DNA of 64,000 bases from Azorinus chamasolen (GCA_963576725.1 OY755244.1:34878446-34942445), one strand, 5' to 3'. Counted from the first letter of the stretch, positions 10,406 through 20,776 are shown. Notes: generated by a model not told the origin, from the letters alone. Numbers and translations: made by a program.

Positions 10406-10652
10406 CCCTTTCCCTCATAGAAACGTGTTTTCACGCATCTGCAAACAGAGTAGACCCAGATCAGACGGCTCCTAGAGGAGTCGTCTGATCAGGGTCTACT
10501 CTGTTTGCTAATAGAATTTCAAAGATCTGTGTCGTTAACTTTCTAAAATGGCTACAATGCTCCACTTTCGATATTTCTTTATTACTCTTTTGTGAACGAA
10601 TATTCAGTAGGTATTGAAATTTGGAATAAACATAGAACAGGGAAAGGGTTAA
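10402..10652 (+). mobile_element. Family A TTAA foldback element
   Basis: ATAACCCTTTCCCTCATAG, AACGTGTTTTCACGCATCTG, core GTAGACCCAGATCAGACGGC / CGTCTGATCAGGGTCTACTC, A-type right half with GGCTACAATGCTCCAC and ATTCAGTAGGTATTGAAATT, closing CATAGAACAGGGAAAGGG-TTAA. Near-consensus copy. 10653-11217 downstream shows nothing clear. Confidence 0.85.
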
Positions 10653-11217
10653 GAAGCCTTTTGAAAGCCATGAAAGATGTGTTAATAACAAAGCAGGTAG
10701 AAAGTTTGCTGCATATGATTTGGATCCAATCTAAGAATTGAATGAAATATAAAAACACAAGATTAAATATGCAAGATACTTCTACAGCATGAAAACTGTC
10801 AAATCTGTCAAATTTTGCTTCATAATAATAACACTATCGAGCTAATGTTTAAATTTTGAAAACAATACTTTTTAGTTGGCTTGCCATAAACAATTTCGAT
10901 TGGCACGTTTCATGTGTGTTTACCACAATCTCATGATGTCATTAACAACTACATGTATGATAATGAGCTATGCGATTCATTCCAAGCGTAACCGAAGAAT
11001 TGTCGGCACAGTTCGTAAACAGTGAAAATGTCAACAGACCCTGGGTTATCTGAGCTAATTACACCATTAATTACTAGTTAAATGATGGTAATGCCTGCTT
11101 TATTTCTGCATGAAAACCATTTTAACCCTTTCTATGGCTCCTTCATTATATTTATATTTACAAGGCTCCTTGGACATTTATCAGATTTTTTAACTTAAAT
11201 ATGTTGAAATTTGTTTC

Positions 11218-11302
11218 AAGGGTGATGACTGTAGAAATACTAAGAGCCATCTCTGGCAGAGGGCGATTGATTGCTTGACAATACTTGCTTGTTTTAATGC
11301 TT
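11218..11302. repeat. Dispersed repeat shared with 18541-18620
   Basis: AGGGTGATGACTGTAGAAAT, CTAAGAGCCATCTCTGGC and GATTGCTTGACAATACTTGC recur with changes at 18541-18620 (GGTGATAACTAGAAATTCT, GGATTGCTTGACAATACTTG). The unit TTGACAATACTTGCTTGTTT is itself partly duplicated here. Unclassified. Confidence 0.5.
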
Positions 11303-11652
11303 GATAATACTTGCTTGTTTCACTTAATACCAGACGTAGTCATGGAAAATGTGCTCTGATATTATATTGGAATTACTTAATTTTACAAAGGATTAATCAT
11401 TTGAATGTTATATCAAAATGGAGATTAATGTGAGAGGATTCTAAATATTGAGATTTAAAATAATGAAAGTTTAATATTGGTGACTTTATTCATAAAAATA
11501 ATTTTGGATCTACTGAAATAACAGGATAGTCTGTGTAGCCTACAATTGATGCCTGGATACACCATGCTGGGAATGTGCTAAACCAGCAGTAGTGAACCCA
11601 TTAACCTCTTACTGACCACTCTCAGAAAAAGGCACCTTGACACTAATTAACA

Positions 11653-13494
11653 ATGGAAGCCATAAATAGTTCCTCAAAACAGTTAACACTTATTCTGCAG
11701 CAAGAGCCATCAGAAGATACATATGCTTCTAAGCAGTCAACCATACTTCTACAAAATGCAGAGCTGAACCTGACAGAAAGTGGCTCTTTCTCAGGATTTT
11801 CATCCATATCCTCCCTGAACACAGAGCAGACAATTTGTGACAAGTTGTCTGGTGTATTCTTCAGTATGGACTGCACAGACAGACAGACTAAGGTTGTGTT
11901 TGCCCTGCAAACTGTCTTTGAGATATTTTTGAAACAATTTACAAGGTCATTTGAGGGTCAAGCAGACACAGACAAAAACAATTTCAAGCTGACAACTCAT
12001 GTACAGAAGAGAATTGTGTATATAGAGATTGATAGGACAGGTAGACAGCTAACGGTTTCTGGACCAGGACATGTTTTCTGGCGAGATCACCAATTCAAAC
12101 GCCTATCCCTAAATTTGTACAAAACCCTGATGAATGACTCATCAGAGGATGAGCTGGACTCCCGACCGCCTCAGACCAGCACACCAGTTGGAACCCACAC
12201 CATGCAGAGCTTGTTTTCAACCCAGGCCTCTCCTGTGCAGACAATACCATCCTTGAGGGGAGTTGAAGTTTCCGTCAGCCAACAAATCACCATGGTTACG
12301 GAAATGATAACCCACATCTCAACACAGATTGGTTCCCTACAAACCCAGCTGACCAGTCTGACCACAGAAGTCATTAGACTTCAGGAGAGTCAAACCACAG
12401 GAGAACAAGTCCCTAGCAGTGCAAGCACACTGCAGCCCAGCGAACAATCAATTATAGTGGTAGAAACATCAAAGACTGTAAATGAAAAAAAATCTCTTCC
12501 TACAAGACAGAAAAAGACAGCCTCGGCATCAAAGCCCAAATCCACAAAGCCGAAGCCTGCCAACCCCACCCCAAAGCCCAAATCCACAGAGCTCAAGACA
12601 ATAGTAAATAATATACAGAGACCAACACCTGCCAAAGAAAACAATAACAAAAGTTCCAGCCAAACAAGCACAAAAACTCTAATTATTGGCGACTCCACTC
12701 TTTCGGGCATAAATCGAAAAGGGCTTAATTCCAACGTTGAATGCATGACATTACCCGGAGCAACTGTAAATACCGTTCACAGGAAGATTCAAATATTTGA
12801 CCTGATGAAGTTTCAAAATGTGATCATGTATGTAGGTGGAAATGATGCCTCACAGAATATAGACTATGAACTATTTGAAGAACACTATGAGCAGTTGATT
12901 AAATATGTACAGAAGTGTAATCCATCAGCTAGTATATACGTCTGCAATTCCTGTCCACGGGGCGATGTTGACGTAAGTGACATCAATGAAATAATGCAGG
13001 GGCTGTGTGCCACACATGGAGTAAACCTCATTAACACTTACTCTGCCTACTACGACAAAAAGGGCCAACTAAGGAGTTACTTCTACAAACCCAGAAACCA
13101 GGTACACTTGTCTAGCTCGGGCACAAGACATCTCCTAGGAACCATCAATTACTCTGTAAACATTGTGGAAGACTTTGAACAATGTGCACGAGAGCCACCC
13201 AAAACACACCAATTCCAAAGGACCAACTACACACGATATCCTAGCACATACGTCAGACCACCTTGGGATAAACAGCACTATCGATCGTGGGGAATACAAA
13301 ACAATGGCAAACGACATGAATTCTACGACACCAGTGGTAATGAGCCTACCCAAGGTACTCGTAGATCTGGTGAAAGGTGTATGAAATGCGGCTTCAACAA
13401 CCATGAAACTCGTGACTGTCGTCACAAAAATCAGCTACAGTGTTACAATTGTAAGCTAATGGGCCATAAGGACTCTGATTGTTGGAATAAATAG
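11653..13494 (+). CDS. Non-LTR retrotransposon ORF1 (SGNH esterase-like, zinc-knuckle RNA-binding protein)
   Basis: A 613-residue protein opening ATGGAAGCC and ending at TAG 13492-13494. Residues ~205-248 look like a coiled coil (VTEMITHISTQIGSLQ). A Lys/Pro-rich linker follows (~278-330). Residues ~341-500 resemble an SGNH/GDSL hydrolase: GDS at 346-348, GGND at 395-398 and VHLSSSG at 484-490. Two perfect CX2CX4HX4C knuckles lie at 576-589 and 597-610. In CR1-type elements such an ORF1 coats the transcript and carries an esterase domain of uncertain role; that this one does the same is inference. The frame is fully intact. ORF2 follows in the same frame directly after the stop, so the two proteins are separated only by one UAG. 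The 5' end of the element is not visible; nothing promoter-like stands out in 11303-11652. Confidence 0.9.
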   Translation: MEAINSSSKQLTLILQQEPSEDTYASKQSTILLQNAELNLTESGSFSGFSSISSLNTEQTICDKLSGVFFSMDCTDRQTKVVFALQTVFEIFLKQFTRSFEGQADTDKNNFKLTTHVQKRIVYIEIDRTGRQLTVSGPGHVFWRDHQFKRLSLNLYKTLMNDSSEDELDSRPPQTSTPVGTHTMQSLFSTQASPVQTIPSLRGVEVSVSQQITMVTEMITHISTQIGSLQTQLTSLTTEVIRLQESQTTGEQVPSSASTLQPSEQSIIVVETSKTVNEKKSLPTRQKKTASASKPKSTKPKPANPTPKPKSTELKTIVNNIQRPTPAKENNNKSSSQTSTKTLIIGDSTLSGINRKGLNSNVECMTLPGATVNTVHRKIQIFDLMKFQNVIMYVGGNDASQNIDYELFEEHYEQLIKYVQKCNPSASIYVCNSCPRGDVDVSDINEIMQGLCATHGVNLINTYSAYYDKKGQLRSYFYKPRNQVHLSSSGTRHLLGTINYSVNIVEDFEQCAREPPKTHQFQRTNYTRYPSTYVRPPWDKQHYRSWGIQNNGKRHEFYDTSGNEPTQGTRRSGERCMKCGFNNHETRDCRHKNQLQCYNCKLMGHKDSDCWNK

Positions 13495-16400
13495 GTCATC
13501 GGCAAAGATGCCAACAATGTGATAGCATGTAACAGTGCACTCAGATTGACAAGTTCCTTAAAACACTTTTCTGAAACCTCAGTGTTTTCATTATTAGAAC
13601 ATATATGTGATCAGTGTAACGTATTGCCATGTAGTTGCAATGAAACGACTATTTCTGAGGATAATAAGAGTTTGGATAATCAAGTTTACAAACATGATAC
13701 ATTCATTGATGCAAATAATCACATGTCATCCACCAGTGATTTGCATGCATATGACACCTCAACCATATATGATTACATCTCTCCTGATGATAAGCGATAC
13801 ACTACTGCAAATGACAATTCTATCTATGCTTGTAATAATAACTCTCAACATATGCTAAATCTTAATCTGAATTCAAAAGGTTTTAAAATTGGACATATTA
13901 ACATACAAGGCATATCAAACAAAATAGATCAAGTAACGGTAATGCTAAACGAGAGCAACAATGATATTCATGTCTTAGGTATTAGTGAAACAAAACTGAA
14001 CAGCTCCCACCCAGATAACTATTTTCAAATAAATAACTTTCAAACAGTCTATAGAAAAGATAGGGTAATAACCAGAGATAGAAGTGAAGTTGGTGGTGGT
14101 ATACTGGTATATGTGAAGGATGGTATAAATTGTCATAGGAGAGTTGATTTAGAGTGCAATAGGCTTGAATGCTTATGGCTAGAAATATATCCTAACAATA
14201 GCAAAAGCTTTCTTGTAGGACATATGTATAGACACCCTAATGAAACGGTAAACTGGAATGAGGAATTTGAAACACAAATTGAAAAAGTATTAAAAGAACA
14301 AAAGGAATTTTACCTACTGGGAGATTTCAATCGTGATCTGCTTAACAAACAATTAAGCAAGGGCTGGCTTGACTTTATTGAACCATTTGGTCTCACCCAG
14401 CTAGTCAGCACACCAACACGAGTAACGAATCGCTCGGAAACACTCATTGACCATGCTTACTGTAGTGTTAAATCAAATATAAGTTCAGTCACGGTACCAA
14501 AGATAGGGCTTAGTGATCACTTCCCCATTTTTATTACAAGAAAACCAATTTCAACTGAACCCAAAAATTCTCATTACTGCATATCATATAGATCATTTAA
14601 ACATTTTAATGAAAATGCTTTCAAAACTGATCTTGAAACTGCTCCATGGGATATTGTTAAATTGTTCGAAGAGGATGTGAACGATGAAATGGACATATGG
14701 TCAGGTCTTTTCATTGATATAGTAAATAAGCACTTACCAATGAAGCAACATAGGGTTAAGCGCAAACAACAGCCAAAGTGGCTTACACCAGACATTATTG
14801 ATGCTATGAAAATGAGAGATAGATTCAAATCGATCAATAATGAGAGCCAATATAAATTATATCGTAATAAAGTTAGGGAACTAATAAAAAAGTCAAAAAA
14901 GGCACAGTATACTGCTATTCTAAATGAAAACAACAACAAACCCTCAAGTGTATGGAAACTGTTTAAAGAAGTTGGTGCCAGTAAGAAAAATGCATCTGCC
15001 ACAATATTCTCATTGAATGTGGATGGTCGGAGCATTGTAAACCCAGAAGAAATATCAATGGAATTTAACAAGTTTTTTGTAAACATTGCATCTCAAATTA
15101 AAGAACCAATCAAACCATCTAAATTCAAAAAACTCAAAGCATTTTGTGTGATGAGGGTCCCAAGTGATGCATATTTTAGTATTCCAGAAATAACAAAGAT
15201 TCAGGTTGAAAAATATTTAAAAACAATTGATGTTTCGAAAGCCACAGGATTGGACGAAATTGGGCCGAGATTGTTAAAAATAGCTGCACCCTACATATCT
15301 GGAAGTATAACATATATATGTAACAAGAGTATTAAAACTGGCATATTTCCAGACCAGTGGAAACAGGGTAAAGTAGTACCATTATTTAAAGCTGGTAATA
15401 AAAATGACCCAAGTAATTACAGACCAATATCAATTCTCCCAGTTTTATCCAAACTTTTAGAAAAACATGTTCATGATTCATTAATGGATTTCTTGATTAG
15501 GTTCAAATTGTTACACACAACACAATCTGGCTTCAGACCAGATCATTCATGTGAGACGGCCTTAACTTGTATGACTGATAAATGGCTAGAGGCTATCAAT
15601 AAAGGGGAAATAATAGGTGCTGTCATGGTAGATTTCAAAAAAGCATTTGACCTAGTAGACCATTCTATTCTGCTAAAAAAGCTATGTCACTATAAATTAA
15701 CAAATACATCAGTTAAATGGTTTTCATCATATTTACTAAACAGAAGTCAAAAAGTTACCTCTAATAACACTTTATCGACAGCTGAATATATAACTTCTGG
15801 CGTTCCTCAGGGCTCTATATTAGGACCACTTTTGTTTTTGCTCTTTATCAATGACTTACCTTTATATACAGACATGGTTAAAACTGATATGTATGCAGAT
15901 GATACAACACTATATGATATGAATAAATCACTGCCCTCTGTTAAAGAAAACCTTGAAACTGCATTAGTGAAACTATCCACTTGGTGCAATAAGAATGGAA
16001 TGGTTATAAATTCCTCTAAAACTAAGGTTATGTTAGTATCCACACATCAAAAGCAAACCCGAATGAATATAGATTGCATAGATCTAAAACTTGATGGTAA
16101 AATTTTAAATACAGTATCTAATGACAAAATTTTAGGTGTCCACATAGATAATAATTTAACCTGGTCTGTTCACATTGACAAAATTTCAAAGAAAATCTCA
16201 ACTAATCTATGGCTTCTTAACACCATAAAAGATTTCTTGTCTACAGAACATAGAGTGCAATTCTACAAAACATATATACAGCCTCATATAGACTACTGTA
16301 GTATTGTATGGGGAGGCACATCTCAAACAAATTTGCAAAGATTACATAATTTACAGAAACGAGCATGCAAAATAATTCTAGACTATAATTATACCGATAT

Positions 16401-16731
16401 AAACAAAAGTATGGAAGAGCTTAAAATTTTAAGTGTACACGAACGTATATTTTTGCGGAAAGCCAAATTTATGTACAATGTTTCAAAATCTAAGACGCCT
16501 AATTATATAAACGAATTATTTCACTTAAGGCCACACAATGATAATTTACCAATGCTTAGATCAATTACAAATACCGATTATATCCCACCCAAGCCCAATA
16601 AAGAAATCTTCAGGCAAAGTCTATCCTATTCAGGCTCCATTATTTGGAATTGTTTGCCAACACACTTAAAAACACTTGAAACAGTTAACAATTTTCACTG
16701 CAAATGTATACAGTGGATGAAATCTAAATGA
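13495..16731 (+). CDS. Non-LTR retrotransposon ORF2 (APE endonuclease plus reverse transcriptase)
   Basis: An uninterrupted frame from just after the ORF1 stop to TGA 16729-16731. The first ATG is at 13723, well before the first domain, so starts by reinitiation there or by UAG readthrough are both possible; no ATG lies between 13495 and 13722 in this frame. Counting from 13519 (about 1070 residues), the AP endonuclease covers ~121-340: GHINIQG (from 13891), SETKL (156-160), MYRHP, GDFN (268-271) and SDHFPI (332-337). The reverse transcriptase covers ~550-870: VVPLFKAG, NYRPISIL (633-640), GFRPDHS, VDFKKAFD (catalytic Asp 705), GVPQGSILGP (761-770) and YADD (792-795, codon at 15892). All key residues are present. 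No RNase H domain is evident. This pairs with ORF1 to nick DNA and prime reverse transcription on the target. CR1/L2-like by layout; the exact clade needs a tree. Confidence 0.93.
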   Translation, partial: VIGKDANNVIACNSALRLTSSLKHFSETSVFSLLEHICDQCNVLPCSCNETTISEDNKSLDNQVYKHDTFIDANNHMSSTSDLHAYDTSTIYDYISPDDKRYTTANDNSIYACNNNSQHMLNLNLNSKGFKIGHINIQGISNKIDQVTVMLNESNNDIHVLGISETKLNSSHPDNYFQINNFQTVYRKDRVITRDRSEVGGGILVYVKDGINCHRRVDLECNRLECLWLEIYPNNSKSFLVGHMYRHPNETVNWNEEFETQIEKVLKEQKEFYLLGDFNRDLLNKQLSKGWLDFIEPFGLTQLVSTPTRVTNRSETLIDHAYCSVKSNISSVTVPKIGLSDHFPIFITRKPISTEPKNSHYCISYRSFKHFNENAFKTDLETAPWDIVKLFEEDVNDEMDIWSGLFIDIVNKHLPMKQHRVKRKQQPKWLTPDIIDAMKMRDRFKSINNESQYKLYRNKVRELIKKSKKAQYTAILNENNNKPSSVWKLFKEVGASKKNASATIFSLNVDGRSIVNPEEISMEFNKFFVNIASQIKEPIKPSKFKKLKAFCVMRVPSDAYFSIPEITKIQVEKYLKTIDVSKATGLDEIGPRLLKIAAPYISGSITYICNKSIKTGIFPDQWKQGKVVPLFKAGNKNDPSNYRPISILPVLSKLLEKHVHDSLMDFLIRFKLLHTTQSGFRPDHSCETALTCMTDKWLEAINKGEIIGAVMVDFKKAFDLVDHSILLKKLCHYKLTNTSVKWFSSYLLNRSQKVTSNNTLSTAEYITSGVPQGSILGPLLFLLFINDLPLYTDMVKTDMYADDTTLYDMNKSLPSVKENLETALVKLSTWCNKNGMVINSSKTKVMLVSTHQKQTRMNIDCIDLKLDGKILNTVSNDKILGVHIDNNLTWSVHIDKISKKISTNLWLLNTIKDFLSTEHRVQFYKTYIQPHIDYCSIVWGGTSQTNLQRLHNLQKRACKIILDYNYTDINKSMEELKILSVHERIFLRKAKFMYNVSKSKTPNYINELFHLRPHNDNLPMLRSITNTDYIPPKPNKEIFRQSLSYSGSIIWNCLPTHLKTLETVNNFHCKCIQWMKSK

Positions 16732-17628
16732 TTGCCTTATTCATAATGCTATAGACAACTCTCTCATTCTTGTAAATGTCTGTACATAATATAATTAGGT
16801 GTGTGTTTAGTTGGTACATGCATACATAGTTATATACTATAACTCTTGAATGCTGGGATTAATTTTGTTGTCTGCTGTTTGTATCTGTTTATGCCCCCTC
16901 CAATCTATATAATGGGGGTGGGGGGCACATTGCCTTTTTACCTGTTGAAGCAATGTCCGACCGTGGAGCGTCCGTCCGTTTCAGACATTTTTTGTAAGGA
17001 AAAAGTTTTTAGCATGCTTCCGTCAGGCCTGTGTCAAATGGACATATTTCTAGTTCCCCAGGTAGCTTAAGGAAAATGATTCTCAAGTGCTGTCAATAAA
17101 AAAACCATGTTTCTGGAGTGACCAGGTGGGATGTGGGTTTCTTCAATTTCCATATTCTGATAGTCAATAATAAATTCACACTATTGCAGACAGCAATTAT
17201 TAAATATTAAATATTTTGTAAATCTGTATTTACTTTGTGTTCTAATGTAGGCATTTCTTGGCATCTCATTAAAAGAGTTGTCTCCTTAGATACAATTCTG
17301 ATGAAATACCAAGACGTGTAATAAAATGTGCAGTTTGCAAAACAGATTTTCTAATAGTAAACAGTGCAGACCATGATGAGACAGAACCAACAGGATCTGT
17401 CTCATCTGGGTCTACACTGTCTGCAATTTCAGATATATCCGGGATCAGCAGGACAGGGGTTAATGATTGTCACATAATCATAATAATTGTAAACCAGCAT
17501 GAAATGTGCATGTTTCTTCTTGTTTTGTATGTATTAACATGTAAATGTATATAATAGAGGGCCACATGGAAGATTAGTAGTCACTAAATGTGTTACCCTC
17601 TGTAAATAAAGTCTATTATTATTATTTG
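16732..17628 (+). mobile_element. 3' region of the non-LTR retrotransposon, with insertions
   Basis: The untranslated tail continues to TGTAAATAAAGTCTATTATT followed by ATT repeats near 17628, a polyadenylation-like plus microsatellite end typical of CR1/L2-like elements. It is longer than expected because other DNA appears inserted: a 5' fragment of a TGCCCCCT/GGGGGCA repeat at about 16890-17060 and a family D-like foldback ending at 17463. The tail proper probably resumes near 17464 and includes AGAGGGCCACATGGAAG. The element's target duplication is not seen; CR1-type elements often lack one. Confidence 0.65.
17275..17463. mobile_element. Family D-like foldback element in the retrotransposon tail
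   Basis: Core AACAGTGCAGACCATGATGA / ATCTGGGTCTACACTGTC with GAGACAGAACC and GGATCTGTCTC. The right end is AGCAGGACAGGGGTTAA; the left boundary is uncertain. It places a TTAA element inside an otherwise young retrotransposon. Confidence 0.5.
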
Positions 17629-17630
17629 TT

Positions 17631-17987
17631 TTAACCCTTTACTCTATGGATATTCTTGAAAGAAATAATAGCATCATGAATATTTATCAAAGTAATTGTT
17701 ATAATAGCACATGGATACAGGAAAGTTTGGCCATGGCAGAAATTGTAAAATCATACTTCTATTGTATCATATCATGAATAGTAATTAGATTAATCATGGA
17801 TACAGGAAATTTGGCCATGGCAGGAACTGTAGAATCATATCATATCTATATTGTATCATAAGCAAACAGAGCAGACCCTGATCAGACAGCTCCTACAGGA
17901 GCTGTCTGATCTGGGCCTACTCTGTTTGCAAAAGGGTAGAAAGGCGTAATTATGGAGTAAGGGGTTATTTATGGAGTAAGGGGTTAA
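17631..17987 (-). mobile_element. Family C TTAA element with internal duplication
   Basis: TTAACCCTTTACTCTATGGA starts just after the retrotransposon's ATT tail. The segment CATGGATACAGGAAA..TTGGCCATGGCAG occurs twice (around 17710 and 17795), and the terminal ATTTATGGAGTAAGGGGTTA is also doubled. Core GCAGACCCTGATCAGACAGC / GCTGTCTGATCTGGGCCTAC. Confidence 0.8.
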
Positions 17988-18201
17988 CCCTATACATGTA
18001 CTTCATAAATACACCTTTTTACACTTTTGCAAAAAGTGTAGCCCCAGATCAGACGGCTCCTATATATAGCAGCTTTTAATATAATGTAGATGAGATTCTC
18101 TAGTTTATGTCACAATAAAGAATTAGTTTTTATAGTACCATTATAAAAATGCAGAGAATTAATATTCATGATGTTATTATATCTTACCAAAATAATCCTG
18201 G
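17984..18201 (+). mobile_element. Degenerate family C element
   Basis: Shares TTAA 17984-17987. CACCTTTTTACACTTTTGC, CCCAGATCAGACGGCTCC, then the right palindrome arm is missing and the C tail (TTAATATTCATGATGTTATT) follows. The right TTAA is near GGGTTTAAC at 18201. Confidence 0.6.
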
Positions 18202-18310
18202 GTTTAACTTTTAAATGTTCAAACATGTTCAGCCAGATCAGCAGCCATCTTCAAAATGAATGAACTACAATGTTACAAAAGTTGCACACCATCACTTATA
18301 TAATACAGGT

Positions 18311-18494
18311 CCAGATAAATACATATATTAAAACATTTTCAAGAATAATTTCTTTATTTCTTCACCTAAACCCTATGTTATGACCACTCTTTAGAATCGT
18401 CTCGAAGAGACGATTCTAAAGAGTGGTCACAACATAGGGTTTGGTGGAGAAATGACAATTTTAGTATTTGAGTACATACCTCTATCTGTAGCTC
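18311..18494 (-). mobile_element. Family F palindromic element
   Basis: Inverted relative to the 7927 copy: CCAGATAAATACATATATTA at the left, GTACATACCTCTATCTGTAG at the right. Core arms GACCACTCTTTAGAATCGTC / GACGATTCTAAAGAGTGGTC, perfect over more than 30 bp including AACCCTATGTTATG against CACAACATAGGGTT. Confidence 0.75.
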
Positions 18495-18540
18495 AAGTGA
18501 TATCAATAAAGATTTCCTATTAGTCCACATCCTACTGAAG

Positions 18541-18620
18541 GTGATAACTAGAAATTCTAAAAGCAGTCTCCGCGGGGAGAAAACGGATTGCTTGACAATA
18601 CTTGCTTGTTATCACAAATT
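18541..18620. repeat. Second copy of the 11218 dispersed repeat
   Basis: GGTGATAACTAGAAATTCT, AAGCAGTCTCCGCGGGGAG, GGATTGCTTGACAATACTTG. The 18621-18978 stretch that follows holds nothing I recognise. Confidence 0.5.
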
Positions 18621-18978
18621 TTAAAAACTGTGAATAATTTGGTATGAAATCAAATATGACAAGCTATTTGCATCTCATTGCGAAAGAATTAACAGCTTGA
18701 CAGAATGAATCGATGGGTGATATATTTTACACCATTTAGTCTGTGCTGCGAGGCCATAATTTTCTTAGCATTGTCTTAACCTTTTGTCTGCTGAGAAAAA
18801 TATTGTTGGCAGTTTAAGTATCATTTTTCAGCGATGTAATCAGAATATTATAGCGGCCCAGCAATGCGGAAGCGTAGTTTGGCAAAACACAATTGCTATT
18901 GAATTGTAAAATAAAAACAACACTGTTCGTTTGTTGATACATGTATATTTATTCTACAGAACTGTCATAATTGTTCAT

Positions 18979-19168
18979 TTTAACCCATTCCCTCATAGGC
19001 TTAATTTAGACCCAACCTCTTTGAATAAATCTACCAAAAAGGAGCATTAACTAGAGAAAAGGAAAATTTTAGAATTTTATAGTTTGAAACCATTGTGATA
19101 TCACAATGGTATCATAAAGTGACTTTTACAGAGGCGTAGAAAGGTGTATTTATAGAAGAAAGTGTTAA
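18979..19168 (-). mobile_element. Family B element with most of the core deleted
   Basis: TTAACCCATTCCCTCATAGG, the B right-half signature reversed (AATAAATCTACCAAAAAGG), then a core reduced to GAAACCATTGTGATATCACA, and end AAGAAAGTGTTAA. The deletion removed the inner ~45 bp symmetrically. Confidence 0.75.
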
Positions 19169-19309
19169 TACAGAATAAACAAGTGTCATGTAAAATGTGT
19201 AATTGCCAAACCAGTAAATGCTAGCTGAAAGCCTACTCTGCAATAATGTATATGTTGGTGGGGTATACTACGGTGCAACATTAACCCCAAGGTAGTATCC
19301 TACTAGTAT

Positions 19310-19539
19310 TTAACCCTTTCCTCCATAAAAACGCCTTTCTACACCTTTGTAAAAGTCACTTTTTGAAACCATTGTGATAAATAGAGCATTTGCTCCTATG
19401 GAGCAAATGCTCTATTTATCACAAAAGTTTCTAAACTACGCAATTCAAAAATGTTCCTTTTTCTCTAGTAAATGCTCCTTTTCGGTAGATTTATTCAAAG
19501 AGGTTGGGTCTAAAAATAGCCTATGAGGGAATGGGTTAA
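19310..19539 (+). mobile_element. Family B TTAA foldback element
   Basis: TTAACCCTTTCCTCCATAAA to GAGGGAATGGGTTAA. Core arms TTGTGATAAATAGAGCATTT / AAATGCTCTATTTATCACAA meeting at GCTCCTATGGAGC. Exact TTAA at both ends. Confidence 0.85.
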
Positions 19540-19574
19540 CTGCGGTGTCCACTCAATATGAACAGCTTAAACTT

Positions 19575-19675
19575 GCAAGAGTATTTTGAATGACAAACAG
19601 GGCAGACCCTGATTAGAAGGCTCCTACACGGTTTGCAAATGTCAGTGGACGAGTGTCTAGGGTTGAAAGGGTTAA
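19575..19675 (-). mobile_element. Family D right-end fragment
   Basis: GACAAACAGGGCAGACCCTG, AAGGCTCCTACACGGTTTGC, then CGAGTGTCTAGGGTTGAAAG and TTAA at 19672-19675. One core arm is lost. Confidence 0.5.
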
Positions 19676-20449
19676 TCAAACTTCCTGTGAATGATCCTTA
19701 AACATCTGTCACACCTTATTGGATAGCATTAATGGACGTTGGACAGAAAACAGAATTTTTAATCTGTTCATCTCCGTCCGCATGCGTTTCTTGTCTGTTT
19801 CTCATTTGGGATGTGCGCTTCTTGTCATGCAAGGTCCATTCAATCCGACGGAAAGTTTCAAACATGCACAAAATTCAGAACGGACTCCATCGGACAAAGG
19901 CAGCTGTTGGATGTATGGTATCTATGCGCTGGCATGTGGTTTGTTTGGAATTTGTGCGTTCCTTCTCCTTCACTTGTCCAGTCATTGTGCATTTTATGTG
20001 CTCCAATTACACCGATCATAAGAGCCTCAAGCAGGAGTGGGGACGACTTTCATCACCAAATTTTTTTTCAATCCATGTGACATACGTTTATGCTATCCGG
20101 CAAAGTGTGACAGACGCTTTAGACAAAATGACAAGTTTGGTAGATATGGCATAATAGATCACTTAGGTGAGCCACATCTAAGGGCCATCAGTTGTTTAAA
20201 TTTTCACTACACTAGCAGCCCCTGGCAGTCATGTTCTTTATTAATCAAAATGGTTTGAACAATTTTAGTATAGGGTCATCTAGAGATTATTTCTGCCAAA
20301 TAGTATCGAAATTTGCCCAGCGGGTCCAGACAAGAAGATTATCTTTATTTTCTCCTTTCATTTGCCATAGCAACCAGAGTTCTACAAGAATCATTTCTGC
20401 AAAATTTTATCACATTTATCACATGTATTTTAGTGATTTTGTTTAGTCT
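19676..20449. other. Non-repetitive stretch with overlapping short ORFs, no gene recognised
   Basis: Several overlapping frames of 70-140 codons are open on the plus strand between 19719 and 20446. Their translations are compositionally odd (many Cys, His, Ser), none matches a family I know, and four overlapping frames in one place argues for low stop density rather than a gene. Could be a decayed repeat or exon debris. Confidence 0.35.
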
Positions 20450-20534
20450 GATTTAATCTGATCTTGTTTAGTCTGATCATGGTCTACTCTGTCAGCAAAG
20501 GCATTAAAAGATATATTTATGGATAGAGGGTTAA
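20450..20534. mobile_element. TTAA element right-end fragment
   Basis: GTCTGATCATGGTCTACTCT, GTCAGCAAAGGCATTAAAAG, TTATGGATAGAGGGTTAA. About 85 bp of a C-type right arm. Confidence 0.55.
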
Positions 20535-20776
20535 CCCTTTACTCCATAAATATGCCTTTCTATGCCTATGCAAACAGAGTAGACCATGATCAGACGGCTC
20601 CTATAGGAGCCATCTGATCAGGGTCTGCTCTTTTTGTGTTATGGAATAATATGTATTTAATTCCACAGTGTCTGTCAGGGTCAAACCAGTTTTTGTTCTT
20701 ATACTGTGATATAGTTTAAGCTAATTAATATTCATGTTTACATTAATTCATAAATATTCATGGATTAATGGTTTAA
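20531..20776 (+). mobile_element. Family C TTAA foldback element
   Basis: Starts on the TTAA shared with the fragment before it: TTAACCCTTTACTCCATAAA. Core GTAGACCATGATCAGACGGC / GCCATCTGATCAGGGTCTGC. C right half with CTAATTAATATTCATG and AAATATTCATGGATTAATGG. Its right TTAA (20773-20776) is again shared. Confidence 0.85.

Noticed and set aside
13519..13521. GTG as the ORF2 start codon
   Set aside because: A GTG start is a bacterial convention. Here readthrough from ORF1 or the ATG at 13723 is more plausible.
11643..15086. Minus-strand frames opposite the retrotransposon ORFs
   Set aside because: Shadows of ORF1 and ORF2; no independent support.
19719..20446. Overlapping plus-strand frames of up to 140 codons
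   Set aside because: Four overlapping frames, no domain recognised, no splice or promoter support.
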